A stretch of DNA of 12,149 bases from NCBI GenBank assembly GCA_028290345.1, contig JAQGKB010000330.1, forward strand, positions 1 to 12,149, read 5' to 3'. The DNA comes from Hyphomicrobiales bacterium. GTDB lineage: Bacteria > Pseudomonadota > Alphaproteobacteria > Rhizobiales > Devosiaceae. The stretch's first letter is position 1. Every line of letters begins with the position of its first letter. The notes beneath the pieces are model-generated. The model was not told the DNA's origin. It did not search any database and saw only the letters and a program-made list of their open reading frames with translations. Below, one piece after another: positions 1 to 6,978 of the stretch. The position numbers and the translations under genes are program-made.

Positions 1-273
1 TACGCTGGTGCCCTGAGCACGGGCGGCGACCTAGTCTTCACGGCGCTCATGGACGGCAGCGTCCTCGCCTTCAACGACAAGACCCTCGAACAGGTCTGGA
101 AGATGAACGTCGGCGTCGGCTTCACCGCTCCCCCGATGAGCTTCGCGGTCAATGGCAAGCAGTATATCGCCATCGTCTCGGGCCTCTCGGGCTCGGCCAA
201 GGGCAAGCTGCGCATGACCCCGGAACTGGCTGAGCAGCGCAATAGCGCCATGCTCTTCGTCTTCGGTCTCTAA
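1..273 (+). CDS. PQQ-dependent dehydrogenase, methanol/ethanol family (C-terminal fragment, 5' end outside window)
   Basis: The reading frame is open from base 1 and ends at TAA 271-273, giving the last 90 residues of a protein that is usually near 600 residues in this family. The visible part has the beta-propeller pattern of quinoprotein alcohol dehydrogenases: a GGDLVF strand, then a tryptophan-docking (W) motif AFNDKTLEQVWKM, then a GFTAPPMSF / NGKQYIAIVSG pair of strands. Family members oxidise alcohols in the periplasm with PQQ and pass electrons to a c-type cytochrome, and a cytochrome c gene lies about 0.9 kb downstream on the same strand. The PQQ and metal ligands are outside the window, so a calcium MxaF type, a lanthanide XoxF/ExaF type and an ethanol dehydrogenase cannot be told apart. 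The last 20 or so residues (after SGSAKGKLRMTPE) differ from the usual short tail of the family. Confidence 0.85.
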   Translation, partial: YAGALSTGGDLVFTALMDGSVLAFNDKTLEQVWKMNVGVGFTAPPMSFAVNGKQYIAIVSGLSGSAKGKLRMTPELAEQRNSAMLFVFGL

Positions 274-281
274 CGACTAAC

Positions 282-318
282 CCGGCATGGAGGGGCGGGA
301 ACGCACCCTCCATGCCGG
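282..318. terminator. Hairpin between convergent genes, likely bidirectional terminator
   Basis: A perfect 13-bp inverted repeat, CCGGCATGGAGGG (282-294) and CCCTCCATGCCGG (306-318), encloses an 11-nt loop. It lies 8 bp after the dehydrogenase stop and 12 bp past the end of the converging minus-strand gene, so it can end transcripts from both sides. No clear T-run follows on either strand, so it may act as a transcript-stabilising or Rho-assisted terminator rather than a textbook intrinsic one. Confidence 0.75.
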
Positions 319-330
319 ACCAGGTATCGA

Positions 331-1044
331 CTACGACAAATGCATTTCGAAGCGCACGCTACTCTCGAATTGGCCTTCGGTGAACTTGCCGGTGTGCGGA
401 TCGATTTGCCGTTCGCCGCTGCGCCGCAGGTAGCGCGCACTCATCGCAAACTGCCGGCCATTGGCGGTGAGCGTACAATCGTCCTTCAGGAACGTATCGC
501 TGCTCACCGGAGTTTCCCCGTTCGCGGGTGGCAGGCTCTTGCAGGTCCAATCGCTCGTCTTGGGGCGGAAGCGGGCCAAGAGGAACGGGTAGAGGTAACG
601 GGCATCGTCAAGGCGCACCGAAGTGTCGCGCGGGTCGGTGAAAAGGCGCAGCCCTTCGACCGTGCCATCAGCGGCGACCAGGATCGACATCACCACCGGC
701 AGGTCATAGACCTTGGTGCCCGCGGCAGCGATCATCGTGTCGAAATTGTTGGCCTTGGCCCAGTATTCCAGCTCGTCGTCATAGCGGAAATAGACCTCGC
801 GCCAGCCATTGGCCTCCGGGGCGCACTTCATGAATTCCGCAAAGCCCCCGAGCAGTTGCGCCGGCGGTCCGCCGTTGGAGCCGCAGGCAAAATCGGCAAA
901 GCCGTCCGGTATCGCCTGAACGGGCTTGCCCAGTTCAATCTTCCAAACGTCTCCGGTCGCCGGACGCTCGGCCGCTGCGATGGGGGCCGCAAGGCCTGCC
1001 ATCATCAACAGGCCGATCACCTTGGGCGTCATGGAACGAAGCAT
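331..1044 (-). CDS. Exported protein of unknown function (237 aa) at a PQQ dehydrogenase/cytochrome c locus
   Basis: I do not recognise the family. The N-terminus is a clear Sec signal peptide: MLRSMTPK, then a hydrophobic stretch to about residue 22, with probable cleavage after AAA at 25, so the mature protein should be periplasmic or secreted. The mature part has four cysteines (54, 74, 168, 190), enough for two disulfides. It has an aromatic-rich segment around residues 85-96 (VYFRYDDELEYW) and strand-like segments VVMSILVAADGTVEGLRLF (117-135) and YLYPFLLARF (150-159). No heme, metal or catalytic motif is evident. The ATG at 1044 is preferred because AAGGA lies 9 nt upstream; a second Met at residue 5 is possible. 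The gene converges on the dehydrogenase and diverges from the cytochrome c gene, so an accessory role in the same oxidation system is possible but unproven. The opposite strand is also open, but lacks a ribosome site and a sensible protein. Confidence 0.8.
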   Translation of the reverse strand: MLRSMTPKVIGLLMMAGLAAPIAAAERPATGDVWKIELGKPVQAIPDGFADFACGSNGGPPAQLLGGFAEFMKCAPEANGWREVYFRYDDELEYWAKANNFDTMIAAAGTKVYDLPVVMSILVAADGTVEGLRLFTDPRDTSVRLDDARYLYPFLLARFRPKTSDWTCKSLPPANGETPVSSDTFLKDDCTLTANGRQFAMSARYLRRSGERQIDPHTGKFTEGQFESSVRFEMHLS

Positions 1045-1092
1045 CAGTCGCAGTCCTTCAATATGAGTAACACGCTGCGACCCTAGCCCTCC

Positions 1093-1115
1093 GATCGCTG
1101 CGTTGAAAAGCGATC
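1093..1115. promoter_or_regulatory. Inverted repeat in the divergent intergenic region; candidate regulator site or leader hairpin
   Basis: GATCGCT (1093-1099) and AGCGATC (1109-1115) form a 7-bp inverted repeat with a 9-nt spacer. It sits in the 104-bp gap (1045-1148) between the divergent exported-protein and cytochrome c genes. A TTGAAA hexamer (1103-1108) falls in its spacer, but I see no convincing -10 box at a normal distance. It could be an operator for one or both genes, or a hairpin in the cytochrome c leader. This is a sequence observation; the function is a guess. Confidence 0.3.
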
Positions 1116-1148
1116 ACGATGATAGATGTCTAGAAAGGACCTATTCCA

Positions 1149-1670
1149 ATGCCCTCCAATTTCAGCAAGCCTCGCGCCTTCGCGGTGCCCTTCAAATTCG
1201 CCACCGCCGGCATGTTCGCCGTCGGTGTGCTGGCGCTTGCCGTCGCCGCGCAGCCCGCCTTCGCGCAGGACATGTCGGCCGGGGCACGCATCTTCCTCGA
1301 GAAGGGCCAGTGCAACCAGTGCCACGGCAAGAATGGCGACGGCGTCGGCGACGACCCGCGCGAACACGGCGCAAACTTCGGTGAGAGCGGGCTCGACAAG
1401 GAAACGATGATGATGATCATCTCGTGCGGCGTCCCGGGCACCAACATGCCGTATTTCGACAAGTTCTCCTACACCGACGACCGCTGCTACGGCATGACCG
1501 GCGCCCAGGAAGGCGCCAACAAGCCGCAGCCGCCGCTGACCGAATTCCTTGCCAAGCGCGATATCGAAGTGGTGGCCGACTACATCCAGCAGACCTTTGT
1601 GGGCAAGGGCCCGGTGAAGCCGGGCGCGGCAGCGCCGGCCGACGCAACGCCTCCCGAACCCCAACACTGA
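1149..1670 (+). CDS. Exported mono-heme cytochrome c, probable electron acceptor of the PQQ dehydrogenase
   Basis: A 173-residue class I-type cytochrome c. Residues 1-40 form a long signal peptide ending AQPAFAQ, so the mature protein acts in the periplasm. The heme-attachment motif is CNQCH (C55, C58, H59), and M100 in GTNMPYF is the likely sixth ligand. Two further cysteines, C93 (IISCGVPGT) and C113 (DRCYGM), flank that methionine and could form a disulfide. A stretch of about 25 residues follows the methionine (about 102-127) before the C-terminal helix (140-150), and a Pro/Ala-rich tail ends the protein. AAAGGA sits 9 nt before the ATG. Cytochromes of this kind near PQQ alcohol dehydrogenases carry electrons to the terminal oxidase, as XoxG/MxaG do. 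Direct pairing with the upstream dehydrogenase is inferred from position only. The pentapeptide gene follows after 8 bp, so the two are likely co-transcribed. Confidence 0.9.
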   Translation: MPSNFSKPRAFAVPFKFATAGMFAVGVLALAVAAQPAFAQDMSAGARIFLEKGQCNQCHGKNGDGVGDDPREHGANFGESGLDKETMMMIISCGVPGTNMPYFDKFSYTDDRCYGMTGAQEGANKPQPPLTEFLAKRDIEVVADYIQQTFVGKGPVKPGAAAPADATPPEPQH

Positions 1671-1678
1671 GAACGGTG

Positions 1679-2437
1679 ATGCGGCACCTCGCTTTTCTTC
1701 TCCTCGCCGGTGTGGCGGCCGCCGGGTTCGGCCCGGCAATGCCCGCGCTGGCGCAGCAAGCTGCCGCAACACCGGCTTCGTGCGCCGGCTGCACCCTGCC
1801 GGACGCGCACTACAAGCGCCAGAACCTGACCGGCGCGGATTTTTCCAAGGCAAACCTGAAGGGCGCGGTTTTCCACCGCGCCGTTCTCACCGATGCCCAT
1901 TTCGCCGGCGCCGACCTTTCCGAAGCCAACCTCAACGTCACCAAATCCATCCGGACCGATTTCACCGGAGCGAACATGACCAACGTTTTGTTCTACCAGG
2001 CGGATGGCAGCCAGGCGCATTTCGACAAGGCGAAGCTCACCGGCGCCAAGATGCAGGGCGCACGGCTCTTTGCCGCCAATTTCGACGGAGCGGACCTGAG
2101 CCAGGCGTTCCTCACGAGGGCGCGCCTCGACGGCGCCAGCCTTAAGGGGACAAATCTGCAGAGCACGAACCTTACCGACGCAGTGCTCTCAAGGGCCGAC
2201 CTGGAGGGGGCGAACCTTTCGTCCAGCGGGCTGCTCAATGCCAAGCTGAAGGGCGCCAATCTGCGCGGCGCCGATCTATCGGGGGCCGATCTCTACAAGG
2301 CCGACCTGACGGATGCCGACCTTACCGGCGCCAACCTCACCGGCGCGCGCCTGTCGCTGGCCCGCACCGAGGGCGCGGTACTCGACGGCGCCAAGCTCTC
2401 GGGCACGCTGATGCCGGACGGCTCGACACACGACTAG
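1679..2437 (+). CDS. Exported pentapeptide-repeat protein (252 aa)
   Basis: The protein starts with a signal peptide (residues 1-26, ending ALAQ), then a CAGC pair (C35, C38), and then runs of A(D/N)LxG-type pentapeptides. The central Leu/Phe recurs every fifth residue from about position 50 to 245, roughly 40 repeats. Pentapeptide repeats fold into a right-handed quadrilateral beta-helix of four repeats per turn, so about ten turns are expected. The CxxC has no following His and is not a heme site; a CxxC at the first turn is common in such proteins and may be a disulfide cap. Many pentapeptide proteins are cytosolic; this one is predicted to be periplasmic. The ATG at 1679, 8 bp after the cytochrome c stop, is chosen because the signal peptide begins there; the frame is open further upstream, but that part overlaps the cytochrome gene and is not protein-like. 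The ribosome site is weak, so translational coupling is likely. Biochemical function is unknown. Confidence 0.85.
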   Translation: MRHLAFLLLAGVAAAGFGPAMPALAQQAAATPASCAGCTLPDAHYKRQNLTGADFSKANLKGAVFHRAVLTDAHFAGADLSEANLNVTKSIRTDFTGANMTNVLFYQADGSQAHFDKAKLTGAKMQGARLFAANFDGADLSQAFLTRARLDGASLKGTNLQSTNLTDAVLSRADLEGANLSSSGLLNAKLKGANLRGADLSGADLYKADLTDADLTGANLTGARLSLARTEGAVLDGAKLSGTLMPDGSTHD

Positions 2438-3786
2438 CGGACCATGGCCGGGCGCTTGGGATCGAAGCGCCAGCCCTCGATCAGATAACCCATCGCCACC
2501 GCATCGTTGCGGCTACCCTGCGGCAGGGCGTTGTAAAGCGCATGCGCCCGGTCGAGCGCGGCGCGGTCCAGTTCCACCCCGAGACCGGGGCGTTCCGGAA
2601 CGACAACGGCGCCGCGCACGATGCGGGGCGGCTCCAGGGTCAAGCCCTCGCCATCCTGCCATATCCAGTGCGTATCGAGCGCGGTGATGCGGCCGGGCGC
2701 GGCGGCGCCGACCTGGGTGAACATCGCCAGTGAAATATCGAAATGGTTGTTGGAGTGCGAACCCCAGGTCAGGCCCCAGCGGTCGCAGAGCTGCGCCACT
2801 TCGGTCGCGCCCTGCATAGTCCAGAAATGCGGATCAGCGAGCGGGATATCGACGCTTTGCAGCTGCACGGCGTGGCCGAGCTGGCGCCAATCGGTGGCGA
2901 TCATGTTGGTGGCGGTGCGCAGGCCAGTGGCGCGCCGGAACTCAGCCATGGTCTCGCGGCCGGAATAGCCGGCCTCGGGGCCGCAGGGGTCTTCGGCATA
3001 GGCAAGGACGTGCTTGAGCTGGTGGCCGTAGCGGATCGCTTCATCGAGCAACCAGGCGCCGTTCGGATCGATGGTGACCCGGGCCTGTGGGAAGCGCGCT
3101 GCCAGCGCCGCGATGATCTCGACTTCGGCTTCGCCGGCGAGCACGCCGCCCTTGAGCTTGAAATCGAGAAAGCCATAGCGCTCCTGCGCCGCTTCAGCCA
3201 GGCGGATCACCGCTTCCGCATCGAGCGCCGGTTCATCGCGCAGCCCGGTCCAGGCGTCGGCATGCGATGGTGCTTCCCGGTAGGGCAAGGGGGTCTTGCG
3301 GCGGTCGCCGACGAAGAACAGATAGCCCAGCATTTCGACTTCGGTGCGAACCTGCCCTTGACCGAGCAACGCAGCGATCGGCAGTTCGAGGAACTGGCCG
3401 AAGAGGTCGAGCAGCGCGCATTCGATGGCGGTGACCACATGCACGGCGATGCGCTGATCGAAGGTCTGCTGGCCGCGACCACCACTATCGCGGGCGGAGA
3501 AGGCCTCTCGCACCGCCCGCAGCACGGCGCGATAGCCGCCGATCTGACGGCCGACGACCAGCGGCACCGCCTCCTGCAGGGTTTGCCGGATGGTTTCGCC
3601 GCCGGGGACTTCGCCCAGCCCGACATGGCCGAGACTGTCGCGGAGGATGACGATATTACGGGTGAACATCGGACCGTGCGCGCCGCTGAGATTGAGCAGC
3701 ATGCTGTCGTGGCCGGCAACGGGCACGACCTCCATCTCGATCACGCGTGGCGTCGCCGAGAGGCCTCGATCCTGAGTATGTGCCAT
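2434..3786 (-). CDS. gudD: Glucarate dehydratase (enolase superfamily)
   Basis: A 450-residue cytosolic enzyme converting D-glucarate (and usually L-idarate) to 5-keto-4-deoxy-D-glucarate, the first step of aldarate breakdown. It matches remembered E. coli GudD closely along its full length, with a constant offset of five residues. Conserved stretches include VAGHDSMLLNLSGAHGP, FFVGDRRKTPLPY and SVDIPLADPHFWTMQG. Catalytic residues are present: the KxK bases K210 and K212, the His base H344 with D318, and the magnesium ligands D240, E271 and N294. The ATG at 3786 has GGAGG 6 nt upstream. The stop TAG shares a CTAG with the stop of the converging pentapeptide gene. The FUSC gene lies 179 bp upstream on the same strand. 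No glucarate transporter, aldolase or dehydratase partner lies in the window, so the rest of the pathway must be encoded elsewhere. Confidence 0.97.
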   Translation of the reverse strand: MAHTQDRGLSATPRVIEMEVVPVAGHDSMLLNLSGAHGPMFTRNIVILRDSLGHVGLGEVPGGETIRQTLQEAVPLVVGRQIGGYRAVLRAVREAFSARDSGGRGQQTFDQRIAVHVVTAIECALLDLFGQFLELPIAALLGQGQVRTEVEMLGYLFFVGDRRKTPLPYREAPSHADAWTGLRDEPALDAEAVIRLAEAAQERYGFLDFKLKGGVLAGEAEVEIIAALAARFPQARVTIDPNGAWLLDEAIRYGHQLKHVLAYAEDPCGPEAGYSGRETMAEFRRATGLRTATNMIATDWRQLGHAVQLQSVDIPLADPHFWTMQGATEVAQLCDRWGLTWGSHSNNHFDISLAMFTQVGAAAPGRITALDTHWIWQDGEGLTLEPPRIVRGAVVVPERPGLGVELDRAALDRAHALYNALPQGSRNDAVAMGYLIEGWRFDPKRPAMVR

Positions 3787-3824
3787 GGCCGCCCTCCCCT
3801 GCCCGCCGATATATAGCCGCGCCG

Positions 3825-3854
3825 ACGATAGCTAGCGCGCTGCTGCTTTGGCAA
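3825..3854 (-). promoter_or_regulatory. Candidate sigma-70 promoter for gudD
   Basis: On the minus strand, TTGCCA (3854-3849, five of six matches to TTGACA) and TATCGT (3830-3825, four of six matches to TATAAT) are separated by 18 nt. This would start transcription about 30 bp before the gudD ATG. The 179-bp gap to the FUSC gene leaves room for such a promoter. It was found by eye and is not proven. Confidence 0.35.
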
Positions 3855-3944
3855 GGAAACGGGGCAGAACTTTCGCGATATTCAGAGCTTGCGCTGGGGC
3901 CGGATAGCCAACCCCGGCTCTTGCTCCGTACAGGCCGGGCTTGA

Positions 3945-3959
3945 GGACCAGCTTGGTCC
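3945..3959 (-). terminator. Small hairpin just past the FUSC gene, possible weak terminator
   Basis: GGACCA (3945-3950) and TGGTCC (3954-3959) form a 6-bp stem with a 3-nt loop, 6 bp downstream of the FUSC stop. A second possible stem of 6 bp (3913-3918 with 3934-3939) follows. Neither has a T-run, so the FUSC transcript may be only partly stopped before gudD. Confidence 0.25.
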
Positions 3960-3965
3960 ACTCCT

Positions 3966-6044
3966 TCAGGGGGCGGGGTCGATGCGCATGGCTCGGGATA
4001 GCAGGGTGAAGATTGCTTCCAGCGCAAAGGTCGGGTCTTCGCGCTCGCTGATCGGCAATGGAGGGCGAGGCGGCTCGGGAGCGGCGTCCGGCCCGGGCTT
4101 GCGGCGATCGAAGAAAATGCCCTTCATGGCTTCGGCCCGGGCGATGTTCGCCATGACCGCCTCGGCCCGTTCGTCGAAGCTTTGCAGAGCCGGCTGCTCG
4201 AGCTTATCGCCGCGCCGCAGGCTGCGGGCCAGCACCCGGCCCCAGTGCGCACTGCCGTTCAGCAGCAACAGGGTTTGCCGCACCTCGCCGAAACGTGTCA
4301 CCGCGCCCCAGGGGCCGCCGAGCGGGCGAACGGCATTGGCAAGATCGGTATAGCTGCGGTCGAGCTGGCGCGACAGCGGCAGCAGCTGCTGCGGTTCCTC
4401 GCCATGGACGCGCCGCCGCGCCGCCGAGACCAGCTCGCCGAGCGCTGTCAGATACTTGTCGAGGTTTTCCGCCGCCCCTGCCGAGGCCCGCGCCGGGAAC
4501 ACCAGGAATGCCACCAGGGTGCCGGCCAGTGCGCCGATAACCGTCTCTTCCAACCGCAGCACCAACAGTTCCGGGGTGAACTGCCCCATCAGGCCATAGA
4601 GCAGGGCCAGCGCAACCGTGATGAAGAAGATCATCACGCCGTAGGAGACCTGCAGGAAATATAGCGCCAGGAAGAACAGCAGCGGAATTGCCGCACCCGA
4701 GAGCACCAGATTGCCGTGCAGCAAGGTTGCCGCGATGGTGCCGCCGATCAGCCCGGCGAAGGTGCCGGCCGAGCGCTGCAGGGCGCGCGTGGCGGTATCG
4801 GCGCGGGATTTGGTGTTGTTGAAAACGATGAAGGCAGTGATCACCGCCCAGTACCAGCGCGACTGCGACAGCAACAGCCCTGCCCCGATCGCGATGGCGC
4901 ACGCCAGCGTCACCTGGATCGGCAGCCGCAGGTCCGCCGGCACCCATCCAGCAGGCGAGGCCTTTTCCGGCGAGGCGGCGGCGGGCGGCTGGGTCTTGGC
5001 TTCGACAGGGGCGAATGCCGGCGAGGGCTTTGGGCCCAGCACCGCATCGAGCCGGGTGCGGGCGCGGTGCACGCGGATCAGCAAATGAGTGGCGGTGGCC
5101 TCCGGGCTGGTGTCGTCGCGCAGGCGTGCCCATGGGGCCTCGATGGCGCGCGCGTCATGGTAGAGAACGGCGCGGATCAGGTCTTGTGGCGGTGGCGCGA
5201 CGAAACTCGCCCGCACCATGCGCTCGATCACCAGCTGCAGTTCGAACAACGCGACGGCGAGATCGGACGCAGCGCCGGCGGCGGCGAGCGAGCCCGCCTC
5301 GCCCTGCGGGATGAAGCCTTCAGCCATCAGCACGATGTCGCGCAGGCGCATCAGGTGCCCCAGCAGCGGCTTGCGCTCGGCAAGCGTCATCGCTCCGGCG
5401 GGCGGGAGCTGGGCAAGGCGGCGCAGGATGAGATTGATGCGGCGGTCGATGCTGCCGAGGGCGCGGCGGAAATCCTGCTCGGGGTCATCGGGCAACACCA
5501 CCGTGCTGACGACGTGGGCCGCGACGAACGCGCCCGCCGCCGCGATGGCGACCCAGCCGATATCGCTGGGCAGCGGGCGCAGGTAATCGCCGATGAAATA
5601 GGACATGAAGCCGATCATGCCGACCGCGAACCAGCGCTGGCCGAACTTGCGCACGTAGACGGCCACGAAGATGACGAGCAGGAAGGCAATATCGGCAATG
5701 ATCGGCCGCGGCGCCAGCAAGCTGGAGACGAACACCGCCGCCACGGCGGCGCCGAACGCATAGAGCCGGGTCCGCAGTTGCGCCCGGCTGGTCTTGTCGC
5801 GGACGGCGATGGACCCGGTGAAGGCGATGACCACGCCCAGGCCATAAGCGGCGATCGGCAAGGGATGCAGCTTCGTCAGGCCGGCGAGAAAGGCAGCGGT
5901 GAGCAGCAGCGACAGCATGCCCCGCGCGGCGGTGCGCAACCGCGAAAGGCCAGGGTCGGATGCCGCCAGCCAATCGCGCAGGCGGCCGAGAAAGCGCTCG
6001 CGGCGCGCCGCGTCGGCCTCGATCGTCTCTACCTGCGTTGCCAT
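3966..6044 (-). CDS. FUSC-family inner-membrane protein (fusaric acid resistance-like transporter)
   Basis: A 692-residue protein with the duplicated layout of FUSC/aromatic-acid exporter proteins. A first hydrophobic block lies at about residues 40-185 (roughly six membrane helices), then a long soluble region (190-370) with a Pro/Ala-rich linker at 338-365. A second hydrophobic block lies at about 373-517, and a soluble C-terminal domain ends with a proline-rich segment. The second block carries the family signature WYWAVITAFIVFNN followed by the RALQRSAGTFAGLIGG helix (397-435). Characterised relatives (AaeB-type) export aromatic carboxylic acids with a membrane-fusion partner, but no such partner gene lies here, so the substrate is unknown. 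The ATG at 6044 has GAGG 7 nt upstream. The hairpin at 6116-6140 separates the gene from the ABC operon. It could be transcribed with gudD, but the 179-bp gap argues for some independence. Confidence 0.88.
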   Translation of the reverse strand: MATQVETIEADAARRERFLGRLRDWLAASDPGLSRLRTAARGMLSLLLTAAFLAGLTKLHPLPIAAYGLGVVIAFTGSIAVRDKTSRAQLRTRLYAFGAAVAAVFVSSLLAPRPIIADIAFLLVIFVAVYVRKFGQRWFAVGMIGFMSYFIGDYLRPLPSDIGWVAIAAAGAFVAAHVVSTVVLPDDPEQDFRRALGSIDRRINLILRRLAQLPPAGAMTLAERKPLLGHLMRLRDIVLMAEGFIPQGEAGSLAAAGAASDLAVALFELQLVIERMVRASFVAPPPQDLIRAVLYHDARAIEAPWARLRDDTSPEATATHLLIRVHRARTRLDAVLGPKPSPAFAPVEAKTQPPAAASPEKASPAGWVPADLRLPIQVTLACAIAIGAGLLLSQSRWYWAVITAFIVFNNTKSRADTATRALQRSAGTFAGLIGGTIAATLLHGNLVLSGAAIPLLFFLALYFLQVSYGVMIFFITVALALLYGLMGQFTPELLVLRLEETVIGALAGTLVAFLVFPARASAGAAENLDKYLTALGELVSAARRRVHGEEPQQLLPLSRQLDRSYTDLANAVRPLGGPWGAVTRFGEVRQTLLLLNGSAHWGRVLARSLRRGDKLEQPALQSFDERAEAVMANIARAEAMKGIFFDRRKPGPDAAPEPPRPPLPISEREDPTFALEAIFTLLSRAMRIDPAP

Positions 6045-6115
6045 GCCTCAGCCTCTGCCTGTTCCGAGGATTGGAGAAGCTTAACGCATGGAACCGTAAA
6101 CGGGAACGCGAGCGA

Positions 6116-6140
6116 CGGGCTCCCGCCTGACGGGAGCCCG
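6116..6140 (-). terminator. Hairpin terminator at the end of the ABC transporter operon
   Basis: A perfect 10-bp stem, CGGGCTCCCG (6116-6125) and CGGGAGCCCG (6131-6140), with a 5-nt loop starts 6 bp after the last permease stop codon. Only scattered Ts follow on the minus strand, so it is a GC-rich hairpin without a clean T-tract. Its position makes it the likely end of the operon and isolates the FUSC gene. Confidence 0.7.
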
Positions 6141-6146
6141 GGCTGG

Positions 6147-6974
6147 TCAGCGGGCGCGGCCGACGATCTGTGTCGGGTTGACGAAGCGCAGGGCGATCAG
6201 CAGCCAGACCAGCGTGGTGACGGTATAGATCACCGCCATGGCGTCGATCGACTGCACCGCACGGACGCCGGCGGCAAAGACCGAGTAGTAGAGCGCGACC
6301 ACCAAGGTCTGGCTGGTCGGGCCGGCGGTGAGGAAAGTCAGTTCGAACATGGCGATGGTGCGGACCAGCACCAGCAGCAACGCCGCCAGCACGCCCGGCA
6401 GCAGCATCGGCACCAGCACATAGCGGAAGAGCTGGAAGACGTTGGCGCCGAAGACGTGCGCGGCGGCCTCGATCTTGGGATCGATCTGTTCGATGAAGGG
6501 GATCATCACCACCACCACGAACGGTACCGAGGGTACGAGGTTGGCAAATACCACGCCCCAGAACGTCCCGCCCAGCCCGACCTGGTAGAGCACCGTCGCC
6601 AGCGGGATGCCGATGGTCATCGGCGGTACCAGCAGCGGCAGCAGGAACAGCAGGATCACCAGCTTCTTGCCCGGGAAATTCCGCCGCGCCAGCGCATAGG
6701 CGGCCGGCACGCCGACGAGGCCGGAGAGCAGCACGACGACGAAGACGATCTCGAACGTCACCGTCAGCACGTTGCCGAGCTGGAACTCGTTCCAGGCCGA
6801 GATGTACCATTTGGTCGTGAAGCCAGCGGGCAGCCAGGATTGCAGCCAGCGGGTGGAGAGCGAACTCAGCACCACGGTTGCCATCAGCCCGGCGACGTTG
6901 AGGATAAAGAAGCCGGTCAGCAGCCAGACGGCGGCGGACCAGAGTTTTGCGCCGATGGTGGTATCGCGGATCAT
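6147..6974 (-). CDS. ABC transporter permease 2 (POPT type, PotC-like)
   Basis: A 275-residue inner-membrane permease of a binding-protein-dependent importer. It has about six membrane helices (roughly 14-37, 70-95, 106-128, 139-161, 193-216 and 246-265). The ATPase-docking EAA loop is at 169-194, with EAAAHVFGAN early and VPMLLPG at its end. In these importers it pairs with the other permease to form the channel. The frame is open upstream to 7007, but the ATG at 6974 is preferred: GAAAGG lies 8 nt before it, and it begins 4 bp after the first permease stop instead of overlapping it by 29 bp. It is the last gene of the operon. Confidence 0.92.
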   Translation of the reverse strand: MIRDTTIGAKLWSAAVWLLTGFFILNVAGLMATVVLSSLSTRWLQSWLPAGFTTKWYISAWNEFQLGNVLTVTFEIVFVVVLLSGLVGVPAAYALARRNFPGKKLVILLFLLPLLVPPMTIGIPLATVLYQVGLGGTFWGVVFANLVPSVPFVVVVMIPFIEQIDPKIEAAAHVFGANVFQLFRYVLVPMLLPGVLAALLLVLVRTIAMFELTFLTAGPTSQTLVVALYYSVFAAGVRAVQSIDAMAVIYTVTTLVWLLIALRFVNPTQIVGRAR

Positions 6975-6978
6975 CGGA

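Noticed and set aside
340..1086. Plus-strand frame of 248 codons opposite the exported unknown protein
   Set aside because: The minus-strand frame has a signal peptide and a well-spaced ribosome site; the plus-strand product is His/Arg-rich with neither.
1424..1678. Upstream extension of the pentapeptide protein
   Set aside because: It overlaps the cytochrome c gene in another frame, and the signal peptide starts at 1679.
1781..1792. CxxC of the pentapeptide protein as a heme site
   Set aside because: The motif CAGC is followed by Thr, not His, and the pair lies at the cap of the beta-helix, where such cysteines are common.
2743..3816. Plus-strand frame of 357 codons
   Set aside because: It is the complement of gudD, whose identity is certain from catalytic residues.
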